A stretch of 64,000 bases of DNA from Laetiporus sulphureus 93-53 (taxonomy: Eukaryota; Basidiomycota; Agaricomycetes; Polyporales; Laetiporaceae), in the NCBI RefSeq assembly GCF_001632365.1, contig NW_024468524.1, positions 83,222 through 147,221 of the forward strand, given 5' to 3'. Position numbers and translations under genes: made by a program. Below are positions 50,222 to 61,243 of the stretch, one piece after another. Every line of letters begins with the position of its first letter. The first letter of the stretch is position 1. Below the pieces are notes generated by a model that searched no databases, was not told the origin of the DNA, and saw only the letters and a program-made list of their open reading frames with translations.

Positions 50222-52502
50222 ATGAGCGACCTGCCTCCACCTAGTATTGCCGATCGGAACTTCCTCGGCGCGTTCTTGCTGGGCGTGATTGCGCAGGCAG
50301 TGTATGATTATCTTGCACAGGGTCCATGACTCTCTACTAACATGGGCGTGGCGAAGTGTATATGGCGTCGCGTCTTCGGTGACATGGACATACTTTCAAC
50401 TTTATGCCATCGATCGAACTTGGTTCAAGGCAACGGTAAGCTATTAGATTTACGTATGGTTTGTAACAAGACTTGACGGATCATACAGGTCTCCATCGTT
50501 TGGTAATCCATTTGGTGTCACCTTCGCTCACCACGGTACTGAGTATTACGTCCTCAGGTTGTTATGCACATTCTGCCAAGCAGTCACGATCCATGCCATA
50601 TACAGTTGCGTCGTCATAGACTATTTGGCCACACCCGGACTTCAAGACCTCCCGTGGTGAGTAGCTGTTGTACCTGTATGCAGTTATCATTTCATTGATC
50701 TGTATGCAGGAGCCTCGCTGTGCGTCGTTCCGCGATACTTGATATTGTCTGGCACTGATCTTACAACGTAGATCCTGACCGCTATAATAGTACGGTACAC
50801 TTTTCCACCATTCACAATTCGCTTACCGGATTGTGTAGTCGTCTGTCGTCACGATCGTCCGGTTGTAAGTGAGCGTTTCGTTTCGCATTATTGTCGGTCT
50901 TGATGTCCGCCTTACAGCATGTTTCTGAACCGATTACGTCGCCGTGAGTTCCAGCCCCATCCGAGTCTCCCGTGAGAGGTATTTATCCACTCCACCTGCA
51001 GTATACCAAGCAAAAGGAGAGCTCACCGTCTGGCGAGCGCTTTGTCTATGCTTGATAGTGCGTCTTGCAGTGGGCATGCCGATCATACTAGATGCTCACT
51101 ACCCTCTCCTACAGGCGTTACTTTCCTTAGTGTGTTTTGGTCAGTAATCGTATAAAGATGTTGCATGCTTCGCTGAGCGATAATATGGTTGTCGCAGTCG
51201 GAGGAATAAGTATGTCACAGCGATCATGCCTACAGGTAGTTGCTTACCAGTCATGATGTCTAGTCATTACCGTCAAGTTGTATGTTTTCTCTTTCGTATA
51301 GCCTCCGCATGGTGAGATCTTGACTCTGATTTCGCAGGTTCCTTAAACCATCCATCGAAGATTTGAACGTGCTCAAGGTATCCTAGCCCGATCAGATTGC
51401 GAAGAAATTCAGCTGAGACCTTCCGCTTGTTAGAGTCTGTTCGTGACAATATTTACTGTACGGATATCCGCCGACATTATCCTCATGAGCATGATGTGCA
51501 TCTGTCTGCACAGATCGCGAACCGGGTTGCAGCGGTGCGCCGGTCCCTCGTATGCTTTCCTCTGCTGACACTGACTCGAGGCGACACGACTAGGACGAAC
51601 TCAGTCATCAATCTGCTTATTATCTACACCATAAACACCGGTTCGTGCCTCGACATAAGATGAGTGTGCTGGGCCATTGATGCCGTTCGATCTATTAGGT
51701 CTATCTCCAACGTTCGTTCGCCAGTGCTGCGTGAGCCTTTGACGAACAGCTGAAGTTTCTCTTCAATGACAGTCTGTGTGCTATCGCAACCTTGATTACC
51801 GTGCGTACGCGTCGTCTCCCTTTACCGTTAAAGTACTCATAGATTCGGTCGAAAGTACTCCTTGAGGCCAGATCTACTCATATACATCCCTTTCTACGTT
51901 CAAATACCCGCACGTGCGTCATCTCGGTTACTAAAGCTTTGTCGACCTAACGTATGATGTGTCGGTAGTGTACCTGATTGCTCTAGTTGCGAAGTATGTC
52001 CATCCGTTAGGAGGTCCGTGCTTTCGTCACCCTGTATTTGCAGCCTCAATCACCGCGAGGTCGTCCGCCGGCAAATTCAAAGACCTCTCGCGCTCGATCT
52101 CGCCGCCTTGGACATGCTACCATCTACGGAAGATTCGCGATTAACGCAGCAGACGTCGTATCTGACTCCCTCGTTCGCGCACCCCACCCAAACGTCACAA
52201 GCAGTGGTACTGTCTACCCCAGTATGCATCCAAACCTTGCATATATGTGCGCATTCTGATCGCGCATTTTGCTTACAGCATACGACAACGGAGGATAAAA
52301 GCTCATCTTACACTCAACGCTTTCCCGCAGACGATGCATCATCGGTATGTCGAAGTGCTTGCCCGTGTAGGTCTCGTGCCTGATCATTGCGATCGTCTAG
52401 TGTCTCGAGCGTGGTCCTGAGAGAGAATCCTGCCCACGCTCAGAGGCCTCGGAAGTCGTTTTGGATTTCATTATCGATCTCGGCGCAGCGTCTCCTAGAT
52501 GA
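50222..52502 (+). CDS. DUF6534-type membrane protein, array copy C (possibly a pseudogene)
   Basis: Third paralogue. Exon 1 starts at 50222 (FLGAFLLGVIAQA). The following short exons are open, with LLCTFCQAVTIHAIYSCVV. Later exons read SLFVTIFTVRISADIILMSM, TNSVINLLIIYTINTG and CLERGPERESCPRSEASEVV, ending ASPR at the stop 52500-52502. Warning signs: in the exon matching ALLSLADLGQ of copy A, copy C has TAA at 51145-51147. A 1-nt deletion lies near 51543 but falls in the predicted intron. The copy is therefore more suspect than A. Same orientation and structure as the other two. Confidence 0.5.
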
Positions 52503-52772
52503 TTGAACCTTGGAGAATTATCCGAGTCGCGGCTCGAGTTTACGATACCAATATTACTATACTATATGTACTAAGCTTCATGAAGTCACTATAATCACCA
52601 TTTTCATAGTCCGACGGAAAGCGACATTTACTTGATGCGATTCTGATCAATCCAGTCATACATATAGCTGCCAGCTTGAATATTCGGAGCTTGCGGAGGA
52701 ATTATGCAAGCGTCAAATCCCCGTGCGAGACGCGAGGCGTCTAATCCTTTGTGTACGCGCTTGTGGCGAGCC

Positions 52773-54433
52773 ATGTTTTGGCACTTGCGCTCAGTCCTGC
52801 GGCCTTTGCCCAAATGTCGCGTACCGTATCGCCAATTCACTTTCACACGACCCGGAAGACTGCCTGCAGCAGAACCCAATGCACAGCAGGCACCATGGAA
52901 TATCTCCATCCCATCGTTCCGGCAGCAGCTGGGACGGCTGCGTGACGTTCCTTCGTTCGGAGACAAGGTGAAGCGGCCGGCCATCGGAGGGCAGATCATT
53001 GTGAGCGAATGAGCAGGAACTCCTTCGAGATGTTCTGATGGACTACAGTTCTTTGTAGCCGGCTCTGTTCTGACATTCGCTGTAGCCGCCAATGTCACCA
53101 ACATCGAGACATATATGTGGTCCATCAGGCTGATTGAGTCTGCGCCGGCGTGGAAGGATAGGCCACCCACGAACGATGAGATGCGGAGAGCAAGGTACTA
53201 TGCCTTGGGGAAGGTAAAGCTTGTCCTTGCTGTCACCGCCACCCTGCTGACGGCGCAAGATCCTGTAGCAACTGCAGCAGCGACTGGCGCTCATGAAAGA
53301 CGCAGTAGAGGAGTGGCCGCAGGCCTTCAAGGCTATGTTGATCTGGACCTACATACAATTTGCGCAGCCGGTTCTGGATACTTCTGAAGTCCGAAGGTGG
53401 TGCTGGGGCATTGGCGTGGTGAACGGGATCATATACCTCGCGTGGCAGTTTCCACGGCTGCAGCCGCTCATGCAGAGACGCTTTATACACAATCCACTGT
53501 CAGGGCTGTCGGGAACGATGTTCACTAGCCTGCTCAGGTACGTGTCTCCTTGAGCCGCGCCTTTCTCGGGTATTGATTGGCTTTTGCTCGCGAGCAGCCA
53601 TCGAAGCATCCTTCATCTCGCAGTTGACTCGATGGCTTTGGCAGCGTTCGGTGGGTGCTGCTAGGATTGTCTTGCCGTGTAAAGACTAACATGTACTCCA
53701 GGCTCTGCCGCATCTCAGTATTTCTTTGAGCAGCAGGGCAGAGACCCGGATAATCTGCGAGAAGCGACGCCGAGATGGCATTTCCTCGCGTTCTGCACAA
53801 GTGGTAGGCTTCCTCTTCACTGATGCCGTGACACGAACAGCAGTGGCTCACCAGCATGCAGCGGGCTTATTCTCCATCCTCGTTTCTCATATTGCCTACG
53901 CACGCCTAACCTATCCCCGTCTTGTCTCCCGACTAAAGTCAACGGCCGGATCAAGCACTGCATCCGCATCTAGCAGCTTCACACCACCACGTGGACGCAT
54001 CGCGTCGTTCTTCAGCAAGCATACGAAAGAGGTACCCATCGCCCTCGGCGCATCTGGGGTTGTGTATGCTGCCTTCACAGTCGTTACTCTCGCGTACCCG
54101 GATACAGATCTGGCGTTCAAGATCCCGCCCACGTTTCCCATTCCCATAAGTTTTGCGCTGTGCGCTCTGCTCGCGTTCGATTTCGCTGGTGTAATATATG
54201 GATGGAGGTGAGGAGTGTTGTATTCTCTGTTGTATACAGTATCGTCCTGATGGTCGAGGCTGCATAGGGTGTTCAACCATTGGGCTCACCTGGGAGGTGC
54301 CGCTTTCGGTGCATTATACTATGAGTACGGGCCGGAGATCTGGGAGTTGTTCCGAGAGCTGATGCTCGATGACCTACCTCCTTCCTTGTGTAATCTGGAT
54401 GAAGACGAGGGAGATGAAGACCTGTTCCAATGA
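52773..54433 (+). CDS. PCP1: mitochondrial rhomboid protease (Pcp1/PARL-like)
   Basis: Intramembrane serine protease of the inner mitochondrial membrane; yeast Pcp1 processes Mgm1 and Ccp1. Exons: 52773-53000, 53049-53213, 53278-53537, 53598-53650, 53702-53803, 53862-54207, 54268-54433; all phases agree and give 439 aa. The N-terminus (MFWHLRSVLRPLPKCRVPYR) is an Arg-rich presequence. An in-frame upstream ATG at 52704 would add 23 residues. Catalytic Ser lies in GASGVVYAAF and catalytic His in NHWAHLGGAAFGALYYEYG. Earlier helices carry HNPLSGLSGTMFTSLLS and HLAVDSMAL. The C-terminal tail is acidic (DEDEGDEDLFQ). It sits directly downstream of the DUF6534 array, and its first exon is partly duplicated within the array. 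Confidence 0.88.
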
Positions 54434-54572
54434 GCCGTATGTTGACAACATCATGATATCTTCTACTCTAATAAGTCGTAGACACTGCCTCACTCGCTGT
54501 GGGCCTTATGTCCTCGCTCCAGTAGTCATGCTCATGCAGATACCAGGCTGGGGTAGATGTATGAGAGACAGA

Positions 54573-55484
54573 CTACGCAGTAGCTTCCGACTGGGTAGCC
54601 TCTCTGTTCTTCAACAGGCGTGTTTTCGCCTCTTCGACGGCGCTTTCCCGCGCAGCCCTCCGTGAAGAGATGATCTCCAAAATCTTCCCTCTTTTCGCTG
54701 TGACTCCTGTTCGCCATTTCCAGTTCTTGCTGCCCTGCCTGGATATGCGCAAATACTCTCCCCTCCTCGTTTCATCGAAACTTTTGAGCTGGAAATCCTC
54801 CTCGAGTTTTCCCTTCCTTTTCTCCCGTTCCTCCTTGGTCATGTCTTCCATGGCTTGCGGGAAATAGAATGGGTCTACGAGACCAACAACGGCGCGCTTG
54901 TATGTCTTGTGCTTGATCGTCCGCGAGAATGAGCGATCAAGGCTACGCAGAACGGGCGAAATGTAATTGTCCGTGCGGATGTACGTCGTCTTGACGCCGT
55001 AGACAGCGAGTAAATACGAACGCATGTCGGTCTTCGTCATGGACATGGGAGTGCGGAACGTCGCCTCGTACGGGTTGTACGGATGCCCGGGCGGTGTGTA
55101 GTTGCGCACCATACGTATGATGATATTTGGCAGGTATATCTTTTGTCCAATAAACTGCAGCTCCTTCTCGCCCTGTTCGTTCGTGATCTCGCGCACACCA
55201 CGGAGTCTGTTCCGCTTCTCGTTCAGCTTGTCCAACCACTCCTTCGCCGTCACATTTCCCCCATCCTTCATCAAATTCCCCTTCGCGAGCTCACGATTAT
55301 AGCGGGCAACTTCCGACGGTGTGAGGCCTTCCGGGGTGGCGTCGGATTCAATGGGAAGTTTAGGATGTTTTGTTTTGTGAATCCGCATTCGCCGAAGGCG
55401 CACAGCCCGCGGCGTGGAGACTGTACGAGCCACCGCAGCTGCATCTGGGATTGTCGCATAGAGACGGCGAAAGCAGCTCTGCAT
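54573..55484 (-). CDS. MRPL23: mitochondrial large-subunit ribosomal protein uL23m
   Basis: Component of the mitochondrial 54S ribosomal subunit near the peptide exit tunnel. Intronless frame. I place the start at 55484 (MQSCFRRLYATIPDAAAVAR), which gives a typical matrix presequence; the open frame continues 50 codons upstream, but that part looks unrelated. Family segments are GQKIYLPNIIIRMVRNYTPP, NPYEATFRTPMSMTKTDMRS, YLLAVYGVKTTYIRTDNYIS and KRAVVGLVDPFYFPQAM. A charged C-terminal extension follows. It is convergent with the rhomboid gene (139 bases between stops) and divergent from the phosphoesterase gene. Confidence 0.87.
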   Translation of the reverse strand: MQSCFRRLYATIPDAAAVARTVSTPRAVRLRRMRIHKTKHPKLPIESDATPEGLTPSEVARYNRELAKGNLMKDGGNVTAKEWLDKLNEKRNRLRGVREITNEQGEKELQFIGQKIYLPNIIIRMVRNYTPPGHPYNPYEATFRTPMSMTKTDMRSYLLAVYGVKTTYIRTDNYISPVLRSLDRSFSRTIKHKTYKRAVVGLVDPFYFPQAMEDMTKEEREKRKGKLEEDFQLKSFDETRRGEYLRISRQGSKNWKWRTGVTAKRGKILEIISSRRAARESAVEEAKTRLLKNREATQSEATA

Positions 55485-55676
55485 GGCGTGTCCAAATGGG
55501 ATGGTATGCTCGCAGTGGCCCGAGCACAAAGTACGGATTGATGTGATCGCCCGAAACGGCAGTACGGTTTGCCGCTGTTTGTGGTCGGTGGCGGATGCCC
55601 GCTGAGTAGACACTGGACACTGGCCGCAATTCACGTTAGCGTCCTCATCAAACGTCTCGCCGGCCAGTCGTCCAAC
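55485..55676. promoter_or_regulatory. divergent promoter region, MRPL23 / metallophosphoesterase
   Basis: 192 bases between the chosen starts of two oppositely oriented genes. No clear core element is seen. If the MRPL23 start were the upstream ATG at 55634, the two genes would be only 42 bases apart, which is another reason to prefer 55484. Confidence 0.4.
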
Positions 55677-58541
55677 ATGGCACTCTCCTTATTTCGACTT
55701 GGTCGCTCTCTCAGATCTATCTTCTCTCCTGCGGTGGTCTTCATCGCCTTATGTTGTCTGCTTACCTTCGTTTTCGTACTCTATCAGCCCAACGCCGGCC
55801 CTGGAGCGTCCCAACGTGTGGGATGGCAGTCTTGGGAAGTCATCTCTGGAATCTCCGGCGACAACGCAGATGCGACTACTGGCGGAGACAGCACGCCCAT
55901 TGCGGGGACTCCGTCGCTGGCAGAAGGAGTCGACTGGTGGAATGTAACTCAGGGCTCGCAGAAGGTTGATTCTGCTAGCCTGCCTCTTGATGTTTGGGAC
56001 CCTATGCTCCCACATGATACTGGATGTGAGTAGCTCGCTTGATGTCATTTCGTTGACTTCATTTGTAACGCATATGGTGACGCTATGCCTATGCCCACAA
56101 GCAACGATGAGAGCGAACTCACATGTGCCTATGATGCGATCTATTCTACTGTTCATGCAGTAGTATACGTGCAGTCACCCACCTTCTTGTTGCTGCTACC
56201 TTCCGGCCCATTCACATGATTATATGCGATGCATCATGCCACTGGCATGGCATTACGCGCTCGCGAGTGTTAAGGTGGCGCAATGAATGCGGCCCGGAAT
56301 CTGTATATCGTCACGAAAAGCGACCAGTTATGTCTTTGATCCCTCTGCCCCTCCCTTCGTGTTATAATCGCATTCCGCCGTTCCGCTTAATTTGCTGACG
56401 ACCGTTGCTCAGTGTCCGAGATTGATATCACGGCATGCTTCATTGACCCCTGGTATGCAGAGAGCCTTGCTGGGGACTTCTGCGCACCAGCGACAACGAA
56501 GGAGGCCGACGCATATAGAGGGAAGTGGGTCCGCGTTCCACGCAACCTCAATGTACAATCGGGGCTTATGAGTTTGGTGAGTACACGCTCCAATACGCTC
56601 TGGCGATAGACTTGTTCATGCCGTGTTGTTGTAGAACATCTACTACCGACGCACACGCCGACACGACATTCCCATTGTGACAGAACTGCGTATCTTGCCT
56701 GACAAGGAGACACCACCGCTCAGTGCCGACTGGCATAAGGTGTCGCGGACGATCAGCCCCTCCGGCGAGAAGCTCTATCTCTGGTACAAGACAGATAAGA
56801 CGCTCGCGCAGATGACAATGACAGAACGGCAGACAGACCTCGTCACAGAGCTGGACGTACTCTTCGGTGATAACCAGCCGTGGTATGGATTCGAGAAGCT
56901 GGACACGCCAGTGCTGGAGGGCAAGGCGATCATTCAGCGCGAGAGCGTCTGGCTCACATACCGTCGGGGGGTGAAACGTGCGTAATTTATACTCTCCGTG
57001 TCGTGCACGTGCTGACATGGATCCCAGCGGTACCCCGAGCGCCTCCGCTGCATTTTACGCACGACGGCCGATTCAAGATTATGCAGATAGCGGACCTGCA
57101 TTACTCGGTGTCGGCAGGGACGTGCCGGGACACACCGCTCGCGCCGTGCAGCAACTCGGACAATTTGACGAACACGCTTCTCGGACGCATGCTCGACGTG
57201 GAGCGGCCAGATCTCGTCGTCTTTACTGGTGATCAGCTGAACGGGCAGGGCACCTCGTGGGACGCGCGTTCCGTGCTCGCTAAGTTTGCACGGGCTGTGA
57301 CACAGCGGGGGATCCCGTGGGCGGCCATATTTGGCAACCATGACGATGAGGATGGGGACTCGAGAGAGGACCAGATCAAGTATATGAAGGGGCTGCCATA
57401 CAGCCTTGTCGAGGCGGGCCCGAAGGACATCCACGGCGTCGGCAACTACGTTCTCAAGGTCAAGAGTGCCGATGCGTATGTGTGCTCGTTTCTATTGATG
57501 ATCAGTCGCTGATATGGAAAAATATGTAGATCTATGACGCATTTGTTGACACTGTATTTCCTGGACTCTGGCTCGTATTCGAGAGGATTCTTCAACTGGT
57601 TCGGATTTTTTGTGCCCACAGAGTACGACTGGATCCATCAGGTGAGCTTTACATCACAGGGGGATCGGTCGTTCATATCAGCCCTTTTGCCTCATCCACC
57701 CCTCTAGGACCAAATCGATTGGTTCTTGCAAGAGTCATGTGAGATGCTCTTACCGAGGATTATCATAAATCACTGACATTGCATGCCCTCAGCCTCTATC
57801 GACCCTATTGAGCGTCCTTTCACTCCGGACAGTGGGAAGGATCTCGGCGATATCTGGGAGCGACAGGCAGCTGACCAGGTGACGCCGGAGACGAGACGTC
57901 TCGCGAAGCCCAACGCGCTCATGTTCTACCACATCCCTGTGTATGTTGTTTCTTCGCTCACTTCGGCACATACACCCATCACCATATCCACAGACAAGAG
58001 ACGTATGCGGCTGCAGATACAGACCCGAATACAGGGAAGCCGCTTGACGTTGGGCAGCACGATCTCGAGGGCCAGGGCTCGCCGAAGAAGCAAGATGGGT
58101 TCTTCCATAAAGGGCTGCTGCAGGCCCCGGAGAGCGATCATGTCGCGGCCGGTAACGCGCGCGAGGTGAAGGTCGTCGCCAATGGGCATTGTCACGGTAC
58201 GTCCGTCCTTCGCGAATACTCTGGCACATGTCGCTTATATTCACGCGCACAGTCACGGAGAACTGCAGACGTGTGAAGGGCGTGTGGCTGTGCTTCGGCG
58301 GGGGAGGGCAAGTACCCAGTTTGACTCGGTTGAGAATTTTCCATGTCCTCATCTGTCGTCTTGCAGATCATATTCAGGCTACGGCCGCGTCGGTTTCGAT
58401 CGCCGCTTCCGCATATTCGATATCTCGGACTACGGCGAGACGATCCGGACGTACAAGCGCACGGAGAACGACGAGATCGTGGACGAGATGGTGCTCGCCG
58501 GGCGCGGAGCGCCGCCGCCGTTTGAGGGCCTGCGGCGGTGA
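55677..58541 (+). CDS. calcineurin-like metallophosphoesterase (Dcr2-like)
   Basis: Predicted membrane-anchored metal-dependent phosphatase resembling yeast Dcr2 (cell-cycle and unfolded-protein-response dephosphorylation). A single N-terminal helix lies at about residues 20-37 (VVFIALCCLLTFVFVLY). Exon 1 ends at 56025 and the first intron is unusually long (about 387 nt, to 56412). Later exons give GLSEIDITACFIDPWYAES, RRTRRHDIPIVTELRI and DGRFKIMQIADLHYSVS. Metal-site motifs are visible: DLH, GDQLNG, GNHDDED, FYHIP and NGHCH. The last exon ends GAPPPFEGLRR with stop at 58539-58541. All five phosphoesterase signatures are present, so it should be active. The substrate is not predictable here. 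Confidence 0.85.
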
Positions 58542-59014
58542 GGTCCGCTTGATGCATTCCGCCAAGAGGTGGAATACATGATCATGTATTATAGATGTTC
58601 GGTACGGATTGTATGTATACATGATGTTTGGCTGTAGGATTCCGGGGTATCGGAATGTACCATGTAGTCAATTCAGAATGGAGATTGTACGGCAGCGATC
58701 ATCTTGATGTTGCGCAAATTTTGTAAGCACATCGTACATACATTCTCACCTGTTTAAATTAAGATGTCCACCCTATCTGATACTTGATGACGGCGCATTC
58801 AAGCATCGAGAACTGGGCTGCTCCTAAGCTTCCAATCTGCTCTCCATGACATATTGAGATCTGCTGAACAAATTCAGCTCGCAACATGGCGTATGTATAT
58901 CGCCGAACGAATACATTGTTTTCACTCATCTTACGCATGTCTGGACTCGGAATTCAGGCAGAGCTTTGTGATACTACATCCGTAACGAGTATCCAGAAAG
59001 CCGAGGGGTTGCGT

Positions 59015-59095
59015 GTGTGTACGCCCGTACCTGTACACCCTCCCTTTAAACGCCGCACATAGCGCGGGATAGAAATAAATGCCAAAAAAAAAAAA
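59015..59095 (+). mobile_element. severely 5'-truncated LINE insertion with 12-bp target-site duplication
   Basis: An 81-bp insert ends in a run of 12 A and is flanked by perfect copies of gaggggttgcgt at 59003-59014 and 59096-59107. The segment before the A-run (cgcgggatagaaataaat) resembles the 3' end of the LINE at the left edge (ggcgggatataaattgta). A target-site duplication plus poly(A) is the mark of target-primed reverse transcription. Confidence 0.75.
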
Positions 59096-60723
59096 GAGGG
59101 GTTGCGTCAGGCAATTATGACGCCGAAAGGTTGCGTAGGTGCACAGTCGGCACTTTCGTGAACATGTGCCGACGTTCGAGAGTGAATCGGCCCGCAGGCG
59201 AGAAAGTGTCTCCGAGTATGTTGCCGGAGTGGAGCCCTAAGTGCATCAATACGGGATCACGGGACAGGAGCACTGTGAGACGTTAAAAATGTGCAGAAAT
59301 CAGAATATGTAAGGTACCTGCTGGAACGCGACAAAGATCGTCAAACGAGGAGCTCGGGAACTTCGTGTCAGGCGCAAATGTCGACTGGTGCCATATGCAC
59401 TCGCAGACGCTGCGGATGGTCTCGCACTGCCTTGGCGCATCGGCGGATGATAAGAGCGTCCTGATGAGGAAGCAGCAACGCCTTTAAAGTGGACCGAACC
59501 TTGATACGCGCGACCAGGGCGTGGCAGTCGAACGTATGCACATATAGCGTTCAGGATACGAGTAGAAACAACCGTCGGATGTGCGGGATGATGAGCGTCG
59601 AGATTATATTTTGCCGTTGAATTTCGTGTTTGGCTCGTGCTGCTTGCTGATTGGGAGAAATATCCATTTCGAGGCACTGTCTTCATATGCGGGTCCTAGT
59701 TCTAGCTGCCGTTTCTGCTCATGGGCTGAGGCATCTCCACATGTCGTGCCAACCGATCTGCAGAATGCGCCGAAGACGCCAGCTATACTTCGAGCATGTG
59801 GTACCCGCAAACAATCAGGTCAGAAGATTCACTATAATTAATTCGGTCGCATGATGCACGTGCGCCGAGTAAAGGATCCCGTGCCTCAACCTTGAAAGGA
59901 GAGCGATAGCTGTCACAGAGGGCCTACAGAAGTCACAAAAGAGTTGAGGGGCGTGAAAGAGTCAAGGGAGGAGTAAAAAAGCTGCAGGTCGATATCTCGG
60001 AAGTGTTCAAAGTATCTGTGCTCGTCCTTCGCCGTTCCTTTTTCTTCTTCATTATTGCCTCTCCTCCCCTTTGCCCCGAACTTGGCGTGGAATGCCGCGC
60101 GGACGAACCAACGGCATCTAGAGCAATTTACATAGCATTTGGTGACCGATTGCTGTACAGACGTGAAGAAGCTGGGGAACGCGCCTCAAGCTGGGGAATG
60201 CGCCTGTGCACGGGTTGGGCGGCTGTGGGATTTCGAACTGTTGCTATCTCACCAACCCGGAATCGCCCGAGCGGATGCGGCGACGGGCTTGTAGGCCGCA
60301 TCCACGTTTTATTTCCTTGAGCGAAAGCGAAGAAGTGAGCGAGTCTGACATGACTGCTGAATTCCGGCTTTCAACGAGAGAATATAGACCAAGGGCTGCC
60401 AACTTGCTGTGCGTAGCCATCGGCGGCTCGGGACCGGCAGGAAAGCAGATGGAGAATCCGTGACGAGCGAGGCAGGACGGGTGGGCAGGATCTGGCTGTG
60501 ACGAGGGAAAAGGGAGGTGTCCATGACGGGAAGGGCAGATCAATGAGAAGCGGGTGGCTGGGCACTGCTGAATTTCCCTCCAACTCGTCGTTCTTGCTCA
60601 ACACACACACACTTCTCACAACGTCTATTTCCGTGCGCCCTGCTCGATGCCATTGTCACCTCTGTATCAATGCCGGTGACGCGAGCTTTATTAGAAGCGC
60701 AGAGAGCTCGTCATTGAGGCTGC

Positions 60724-61243
60724 GATAAGACCATTGAGCAAGGACCCAGAGTGGTTACAGGCAATCCACCAGGTTTCTGGATTTGGAATCCGTAGAGTCA
60801 TGACAACGTGTCGCAAAGGAGGGATGCTCCGGATCGAGCTCGAGCCCGTGCCATGCACGGTGATCCGTGGAGAATCCGTGGAGTGAGATCTGAGGCGATG
60901 ACCACGTCAGAGGTCGCCGGGGTTTTGTTGAGGCGAATCCGTCATCTGGGCGATCTAGAGGATAATATGTATGAATAGCGAAAGGCAGCGTGCCGGTGGC
61001 CAATGCGATAAGAGCACTGAGCAAGGACCAGAATGGGTACAGGCAATCCAGGAAATTTCTACACTTGGGATTTGTAGTCGTCAACAACGTGTCCCAAAGG
61101 AGGGATTCCCCGGATCAAGCTTGAGACGGTGATCCGTGGAGCGGGATCTGAGAGGCAACGGCCGCCCTCTGACGTGGCCGAGGTTCAATTCGTCATGGGG
61201 CGATCTGGGGGGATGATCTGTGTAATAGCGAACCACAGCGACG
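60724..61243 (+). repeat. two diverged direct repeats of about 240-280 bp
   Basis: 60724-61003 and about 61004-61243 share, in order, gcaaggacc, tacaggcaatcca, caaaggaggga, cggtgatccgtggag, the gatctgag core, a gtggccgaggtt/gtcgccggggtt block and an aatagcgaa end. The second copy has several deletions. Non-coding as far as I can tell; the origin is unknown. Confidence 0.65.

Larger units (their letters stand above)
42350..52630 (+). repeat. three direct tandem units of 3.3-3.7 kb, each with a DUF6534-type gene
   Basis: Units begin near 42350, 45665 and 49396. Each starts with a ccatcaaa...acgtaa segment and the common catacatgtcttaatt landmark (near 42417, 45721 and 49460). Similarity runs through about 0.8-0.9 kb of upstream sequence, the gene and its 3' flank. 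Start codons are at 43286, 46641 and 50222, so the periods are 3355 and 3581 bases. The second unit is longer because it also contains the truncated rhomboid exon. Copies differ by many substitutions and small gaps, so the array is not very recent. Confidence 0.85.

Noticed and set aside
55485..55634. 50-codon N-terminal extension of MRPL23
   Set aside because: The extension would leave only 42 bases to the divergent gene and lacks presequence character. The internal Met at 55484 gives a normal mitochondrial presequence.
60205..60290. Possible minus-strand tRNA (TTCGAA motif)
   Set aside because: The stretch does not fold into a four-arm cloverleaf of normal length, and the T-loop-like match is partial.
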